A stretch of DNA of 64,000 nucleotides from the NCBI RefSeq assembly GCF_900108015.1, contig NZ_FNVP01000008.1, positions 1 to 64,000 on the forward strand. The letters run 5' to 3'. The notes beneath the pieces are model-generated. The model was not told the DNA's origin and searched no databases. It saw only the letters and a list, made by a program, of their open reading frames with translations. A program made the position numbers and the translations under genes. This document shows, piece by piece, positions 60,601 to 64,000 of the stretch (position 1 is the stretch's first letter; every line of letters starts with the position of its first letter). Origin of the DNA: Flavobacterium urumqiense (GTDB taxonomy: Bacteria > Bacteroidota > Bacteroidia > Flavobacteriales > Flavobacteriaceae).

Positions 60601-62235
60601 TCGGGAAATTCTACTATTCAGGGAAATCTTAAAAAGCCTGATATTAATGGTCGCCTTTATGTTGACAATGCCGGATTGACTATTCCGTATTTGAATGTAG
60701 ATTATGCATTGAATGATAGAACTATAATTGACCTTTCTGATGAACGGTTTTTGTTTAGAGATAATACGCTCACAGATAGTAAATATGGTACAAAAGGATC
60801 TTTAAACGGAAGTATTCAGCATAAAAATTTTTCGGATTGGAAATTAGACTTAACTATAAAATCAAAAAGACTTTTAGCATTAGATACAAAAGACAGCGAT
60901 GATGCAGCTTATTATGGCACTGCATTCATTGACGGTACCGCAACCATAAAAGGGCCCACAAATGGACTTTTTATAAAAGTGGATGCAAAATCTGAAAAAG
61001 GAACGAGCATCAAAATTCCAATTAATAATGCCCAAAGTGTCAGCGATAATAGTTTTATTCATTTTGTTACTCCAAAGGAAAAGTATAATATCGAAAAAGG
61101 GATCTTTGAGGATACCAGAAATTATAAAGGACTCGAATTAGAATTTGATTTAGATATAACCCCTGATGCCGAAGTAGAAGTAATTTTAGATCGAAACACG
61201 GGGCACGGAATGAAAGGGAAAGGTTTCGGATCTTTATTATTTAAGATAAATACATTAGGTAAATTTAATATGTGGGGAGATTTCCAGGCGTATGAAGGAA
61301 GCTATAACTTTAAATATGGCGGACTGATCGATAAGAAGTTCATAGTAAAAAAAGGCGGATCCATTACCTGGGAAGGAAATCCAATGAAAGCCCAATTAAA
61401 TTTAGAAGCGGTGTATAAAACGACGGCAAATCCTGCTGTACTTTTAGAAAATTCGTCCTTTAACTCAAAAGTACCGGTTGAAGTTATAATAGGTGTTCGC
61501 GGAGATTTAACTAGTCCGGAACCTGATTTTAATATTGAATTCCCAACAGTCAGCAATGTTTTAAAATCTGAAATTCAATACAAATTAAATGATAAAGATG
61601 TAAGGCAGACTCAAGCTTTATATTTATTGTCTTCAGGAGGTTTTTTAAGTCCGGAGGGAGTTAATCAATCTGATTTTTCTGGAAGTTTGTTTGAAACTGC
61701 TACAAGTTTATTAGGTGGTATAATACGCACTGATAATGAGAAATTTAAAGTTGGATTCAATTTTGTTTCTGCAGATAAAAGAATTGGAAGAGAAACCGAC
61801 GGAAGATTTATAGCTACCATTTCATCAAAAATAAATGAAAGAATTACTATTAATGGAAAAGTAGGAGTTCCTTTTGGAGGAATCAATGAATCAGCAATTG
61901 TAGGAGATGTTGAAGTACTTTATAGAGTAAATGAAGATGGAACGATGAATTTGCGTCTTTTTAATAAGGAAAATGATATTAATTACATCGGACAAGGAAT
62001 TGGTTATACACAAGGTGTAGGGGTTTCTTACGAGGTGGATTTTGATACCTTTAAAGAGTTTGTCAATAAAATATTTAAAAATCATAAATTGGGAGTTGAA
62101 AACAACTCTAATCCTACTGTTAATGATCAGGACTCTGATCCATCTCCAGATTTTATTAATTTTTCCAATTCTAAAAAATCTAAATTGAAAAAGCCTGATA
62201 TGAATCGGGATGCTAAAGTACCTGATGAAGATTAA
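57687..62235 (+). CDS. TamB-like translocation/assembly module protein (DUF490), with an apparent frameshift near the start
   Basis: A protein of about 1500 residues of the TamB/AsmA-like class: an N-terminal membrane anchor, a very long repetitive beta-rich (beta-taco) body, and a C-terminal DUF490 domain (GSLLFKINTLGKFNMWGDFQAYEGSYNFK, TQALYLLSSGGFLSPEG, GVSYEVDFDTF). These proteins bridge inner and outer membrane, and take part in lipid transport or outer-membrane protein assembly. The clean frame begins only at a TTG at 57799, inside the anchor helix (RSILGLILLLLVLGITLS). The anchor's true start appears to be the ATG at 57687, in another frame; removing one A from the A6 run at 57745-57750 joins them (KEYQKLRKIVFRSILG). 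Confidence 0.85.
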
Positions 62236-62550
62236 TTCATTATTTATTATCATATTTCGATAAGTCATTTTGAATCATTCAATTCTATTTTACCATAAAA
62301 TATTTTTAGTTATTTTAATTATCTTCCTATAGCACTTTTCCTAAAAATTCAATTATTAACTACCTTTAACTGTTAATTATTAAAAATAATGGATTTTTAT
62401 TTAATTTTGTTAAATAAAACTAATATTTTTTTGGTTTTTTAAAAACTTATTAACGAAAACGTTTGAATTTAGAAGGCAGTCCTAATTTATTAATAACTCA
62501 CCTCTAAAAGTGACGAATGTTTGCTAATTTTACACTTTAATACTTAAATA
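62236..62550. other. AT-rich intergenic stretch before pfkA
   Basis: No gene is visible. It must contain the pfkA promoter; the nearest box is TAATTTTA with TTTG a few bases before it, near 62520-62535, which is a poor match. A short near-palindrome, GAAAACGTTTG, lies near 62455-62465. I see no terminator of TamB type. Confidence 0.4.
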
Positions 62551-63537
62551 ATGCCAAAAAAAATAAAAAAGGTTGGCGTTCTAACCTCTGGTGGTGACTC
62601 GCCGGGAATGAACGCAGCGATACGCTCAGTTGTTCGAACATGTGCTTATCATACCATAGAATGTATAGGAATTTATAGAGGATATCAAGGAATGATTGAA
62701 GGTGACTTCAAAGAAATGGGACCTCGAAGCGTAAATAACATTGTTAATAAAGGGGGAACGATTTTAAAATCGGCTCGATCTACGGAATTCAGAACAGCAG
62801 AAGGTAGAAAAAAAGCACATGAAAATCTTGTAAAAGCTGGAATTGATGCTTTAGTAGTAATTGGTGGTGATGGAACTTTTACAGGTGGTTTGTTATTTAA
62901 TAATGAATTTAATTTTCCAGTAATGGGAATTCCCGGGACGATTGACAATGATATTTTTGGAACAAGTCATACTTTAGGGTATGATACAGCTTTGAATACT
63001 GTTGTTGATGTAATTGACAAAATTAGAGATACAGCAAGTTCTCATAACCGATTGTTTTTTGTTGAAGTAATGGGGAGAGATGCTGGTCATATTGCTTTGA
63101 ATGCCGGTATTGGTGCTGGAGCAGAAGAAATTCTTATACCTGAAGAAGATTTAGGATTAGAAAGATTACTGGAATCCCTTCAAAAAAGTAAGGCTTCCGG
63201 TAAATCATCTAGTATAGTGGTTATTGCTGAAGGAGATAAAATAGGTAAAAATGTATTCGAATTAAAAGATTATGTAGATTCCAATTTACCGGAGTATGAT
63301 GTACGTGTTTCGGTTCTGGGCCATATGCAACGTGGTGGTTCACCATCTTGTTTTGATCGAGTTTTAGCAAGTAGATTAGGGGTAAAAGCTGTGGAGTCAT
63401 TATTGGAAGGGAAATCAAATTACATGGTTGGTTTACAAAATGATAAAGTAGCATTGACGCCATTAGAACAAGCCATCAAGGGAAAAACAGAAATTGATAG
63501 AGAGTTATTGAGAGTATCAGACATCATGTCTACATAA
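62551..63537 (+). CDS. pfkA: ATP-dependent 6-phosphofructokinase
   Basis: A 328-residue PfkA. The N-terminal ATP-binding region has VGVLTSGGDSPGMNAAIRSVVRT, then VVIGGDGTFTGGLLF, the catalytic PGTIDNDIFGTSHTLGYDTA (the Asp that acts as base is in TIDND), VEVMGRDAGHIALNAGIG (fructose-6-phosphate and allosteric binding) and LGHMQRGGSPSCFDRVLASRLG. It phosphorylates fructose 6-phosphate in the committed step of glycolysis. The gly residue after GGDG and the Gly-rich loops favour ATP rather than pyrophosphate as donor. It heads a likely glycolytic unit, since gap begins 77 bases after its stop. Confidence 0.96.
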   Translation: MPKKIKKVGVLTSGGDSPGMNAAIRSVVRTCAYHTIECIGIYRGYQGMIEGDFKEMGPRSVNNIVNKGGTILKSARSTEFRTAEGRKKAHENLVKAGIDALVVIGGDGTFTGGLLFNNEFNFPVMGIPGTIDNDIFGTSHTLGYDTALNTVVDVIDKIRDTASSHNRLFFVEVMGRDAGHIALNAGIGAGAEEILIPEEDLGLERLLESLQKSKASGKSSSIVVIAEGDKIGKNVFELKDYVDSNLPEYDVRVSVLGHMQRGGSPSCFDRVLASRLGVKAVESLLEGKSNYMVGLQNDKVALTPLEQAIKGKTEIDRELLRVSDIMST

Positions 63538-63614
63538 ATAAAAAAATGAAGTTTATTGTGAGGAAATTAGACTTTAAATAAAGTTAGAGAAAAATAAACA
63601 AAAAATTAATTAAA

Positions 63615-64000
63615 ATGTCAAAAGTAAAATTAGGAATAAACGGTTTTGGAAGAATTGGAAGAATTGTCTTCAGAGAGTCTTTCAATAGAGATAATGTAGA
63701 AGTTGTAGCTATAAATGATTTGTTAGATGTAGATCATTTAGCGTACTTATTAAAATATGATTCAGTTCACGGTCGTTTCAATGGAACTGTTGAAGTAAAA
63801 GAAGGAAAACTTTTTGTAAATGGTAGAAACATTCGTGTTACAGCGGAAAGAAATCCTGCAGACTTAAAATGGAATGAGGTAAATGTTGATGTTGTTGCTG
63901 AATGTACGGGTTTCTTTACTACTATCGAAACGGCAAATGAGCATATTAAAGGTGGAGCAAAAAAAGTAATTATCTCTGCTCCTTCAGCTGATGCTCCTAT
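63615..64000 (+). CDS. gap: Glyceraldehyde-3-phosphate dehydrogenase, type I (cut by window end)
   Basis: The first 128 codons, from the ATG at 63615, are visible. They contain the NAD-binding Rossmann start [41 protein letters not shown] and [32 protein letters not shown]. The catalytic Cys (in SCTTN) lies beyond the window. It oxidises glyceraldehyde 3-phosphate with NAD and phosphate. The 77-base spacer after pfkA contains no obvious terminator, so the genes are probably cotranscribed. Confidence 0.96.
   Translation, partial: MSKVKLGINGFGRIGRIVFRESFNRDNVEVVAINDLLDVDHLAYLLKYDSVHGRFNGTVEVKEGKLFVNGRNIRVTAERNPADLKWNEVNVDVVAECTGFFTTIETANEHIKGGAKKVIISAPSADAP

Overview
The window is chromosomal DNA from a low-G+C member of the Bacteroidota, most probably a Flavobacterium or a close relative. 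The evidence is consistent: two secreted nucleases end in type IX secretion (Por) sorting domains, the best promoters have the Bacteroidota TTTG / TAnnTTTG form rather than sigma70 boxes, there are almost no Shine-Dalgarno sequences, lipoproteins carry short signal peptides ending in SC, and families typical of the group are present (fused ThrA, bacillithiol BshB1, DUF4159, PurL of about 1220 residues). No CRISPR array, phage or large island was seen.

Layout. 1-3.1 kb is an accessory patch: the end of an IS30-type transposase, a GNAT acetyltransferase, a frameshifted orphan gene between two near-identical 38-bp repeats, a DUF1003 protein and a small unknown protein. 3.1-13.6 kb (minus) holds purL, two paralogous secreted endonuclease I proteins and a beta-helix lipoprotein. 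13.7-16.3 kb (plus) holds a hotdog thioesterase, isochorismate synthase, BshB1 and tRNA-His. 16.6-23.9 kb has an orphan histidine kinase, a structured intergenic element, an M28 peptidase, a DUF3667 stub, a dienelactone hydrolase, an Ntn acylase, an exported cyanophycinase and an Lrp regulator. The regulator is divergent from rocD-arginase (24.1-26.4 kb). Next come a ruined ferritin-like gene broken by a ruined IS4-type element, then thrA-thrB-thrC (minus) behind a threonine-rich leader peptide with alternative RNA hairpins. 33.6-37.2 kb has hutH and a phosphate uptake pair; 37.3-41.9 kb has DUF421, a RimB-RimK fusion and clpC; 42.2-46.1 kb has gyrA and a TPR protein. 46.2-48.2 kb has an NlpC/P60 peptidase and a thiolase. 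A tRNA Ser-Pro-Arg cluster follows, then a VanX-type dipeptidase, an operon with a THUMP-like methyltransferase and an AI-2E-family permease, two tandem M43 metalloprotease lipoproteins plus the remnant of a third, DUF4159-rsmE-tsaD, a TamB-like giant protein, and the glycolytic genes pfkA and gap (cut by the window end).

How the genes work together. The clearest functional group is arginine use: an exported cyanophycinase could release arginine-containing dipeptides, and the Lrp regulator faces an operon of ornithine aminotransferase and arginase that would turn arginine into glutamate semialdehyde. The second is threonine synthesis from aspartate, apparently controlled by ribosome-mediated attenuation; I regard this leader as the most interesting object in the window. 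Several loci show decay (IS4/ferritin, DUF3667, a third M43 copy, the 1.2-1.7 kb gene), and one large gene (tamB) has an apparent frameshift in an A6 run at its start.
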